This document shows, piece after piece, positions 4,720 to 5,369 of a stretch of 5,369 nucleotides of DNA. Position 1 is the stretch's first letter; each line of letters opens with the position of its first letter. The notes beneath the pieces were generated by a model that saw only the letters and a program-made list of their open reading frames with translations, was not told the DNA's origin and ran no database searches. This DNA is from Oligoflexia bacterium (GTDB lineage Bacteria > Bdellovibrionota > Bdellovibrionia > Bdellovibrionales > UBA1609), in the NCBI GenBank assembly GCA_026914095.1, contig JAPPIY010000235.1:1-5369 (forward strand), written 5' to 3'. The position numbers were made by a program, and so were the translations under genes.

Positions 4720-5369
4720 ATGGAATATACAAACCAACAACTAGGAAACTATGTAAATCAGATTAAGCTCACTAGAGACAAAAAACTGTCTTATACCCAG
4801 CAGGTTGATAATTTAAAAGATAAAGTCTCCAAAGCTATAAATGATATAGAGAATACTAAAGTGACAAGTGTAAGAAAAGCAGGCTCATGGAAGAAAGGCA
4901 CTGCATTAGCACCAAAGGGAGATTACCCCCTTGATGTAGATATGGTATTTTTTTTAAATATTGAAGAGAGTACTTCTTTTGATGCTGAGGAGTTACGAAG
5001 CGAAATTATAAAGGTGTTATGCAAGGCATATCCTAACAAAATAGAGTCAGACTTTACTGATGGTCAAAAGACTGTTGGTGTAGTATTCAAGGGTTCTGGT
5101 CTCGAGATTGATATAGTGCCGTTTATCCCAGAAAAAGGAAATACAACTTATGGAAGACAGCCTCGTAAAAGACTAAATTCTGGTGAATTTAAAACGAGTG
5201 TTAATAAACAGTTGGATTTTATAAATAGGCTAAAAAATAAAAATCCTTATTTTACTTATATTGTTCATATTTTAAAAAGTTGGAGAAACTATAAAGAGTT
5301 GGAATTATCTTCTTTTTCTATTGAATTAGTAGTAGCTTATTTAATTGAGACAGACAGAATATCTAATGT
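4720..5369 (+). CDS. CBASS CD-NTase (cGAS/DncV-like nucleotidyltransferase), 3' end outside window
   Basis: The frame is open from the ATG at 4720 to the window edge: 216 full codons. CD-NTases make cyclic di- or trinucleotide signals from NTPs on phage infection, which switch on a cell-killing effector. The nucleotidyltransferase signature is complete: AGSWKKGTAL (54-63) holds the Gly-Ser that grips the triphosphate, LDVDMVFFL (71-79) supplies the metal-binding D72 and D74, and LEIDIVPF (128-135) supplies the third aspartate, D131. The part from about 153 (FKTSVNKQLDFINRL, ILKSWRN, SFSIELVVAYL) matches the start of the helical C-terminal domain seen in the bacterial OAS/cGAS-like group. Bacterial CD-NTases are usually about 300-400 residues, so a third or more is missing because of the window boundary, not a mutation. 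The clade and the nucleotide product cannot be told from here. A clear ribosome binding site (4705-4714) and an operator-like palindrome precede it. It follows the restriction-modification pair on the same strand after 248 bases and probably has its own promoter. The effector should be downstream. Confidence 0.88.
   Translation, partial: MEYTNQQLGNYVNQIKLTRDKKLSYTQQVDNLKDKVSKAINDIENTKVTSVRKAGSWKKGTALAPKGDYPLDVDMVFFLNIEESTSFDAEELRSEIIKVLCKAYPNKIESDFTDGQKTVGVVFKGSGLEIDIVPFIPEKGNTTYGRQPRKRLNSGEFKTSVNKQLDFINRLKNKNPYFTYIVHILKSWRNYKELELSSFSIELVVAYLIETDRISN

Noticed and set aside
1..5369. CRISPR array, tRNA, rRNA or insertion sequence
   Set aside because: No regularly spaced long repeats, cloverleaf-like sequence, conserved rRNA segments, transposase or terminal inverted repeats were seen.

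Overview
This is an AT-rich bacterial window that looks like accessory DNA (a plasmid, an integrative element or a genomic island) rather than core chromosome. The first gene has a lipoprotein signal peptide and several genes have strong AGGAGG-type ribosome binding sites, so the host is a bacterium. A Gram-negative host with low GC content is plausible, but I cannot name a taxon.

Layout, left to right. (1) Positions 1-357 hold no intact gene. They contain a protein-like but start-less open frame on the minus strand (a possible gene remnant) and an 11-G run just upstream of gene 1, directly after a perfect TTGACA. (2) At 358-1017 (+) is a small lipoprotein of unknown function. (3) Convergent to it, on the minus strand, are two genes: a short membrane-anchored coiled-coil protein (2093-2428) followed by a replication-relaxation family protein (1073-1939). 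The latter family is typical of plasmids and other mobile elements. (4) At 2429-2903 is a 475-base divergent intergenic region. It has a very AT-rich half and a GC-richer patch in which the tetramer GGTT recurs on an exact 10-base register, so it may be an iteron-like or operator array. (5) At 2904-4471 (+) is a two-gene unit with a 4-base ATGA overlap: a D12-class DNA adenine methyltransferase and a protein resembling the SacI restriction endonuclease family. Together they form a candidate type II restriction-modification system. (6) At 4720 to the window edge (+) are the first 216 codons of a CD-NTase (cGAS/DncV-like nucleotidyltransferase), the sensor-synthase of CBASS anti-phage systems. 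A perfect 7-3-7 inverted repeat lies just upstream of it.

The simplest reading is a mobile-element maintenance region (replication-relaxation gene, coiled-coil partner, possible iterons) next to a defence island (restriction-modification followed by CBASS). The CBASS effector and accessory genes would lie beyond position 5369 and cannot be seen. The most unusual local signals are the poly-G tract with phase-variation potential upstream of the lipoprotein, the 10-base-phased GGTT array, and the operator-like palindrome in front of the CD-NTase.
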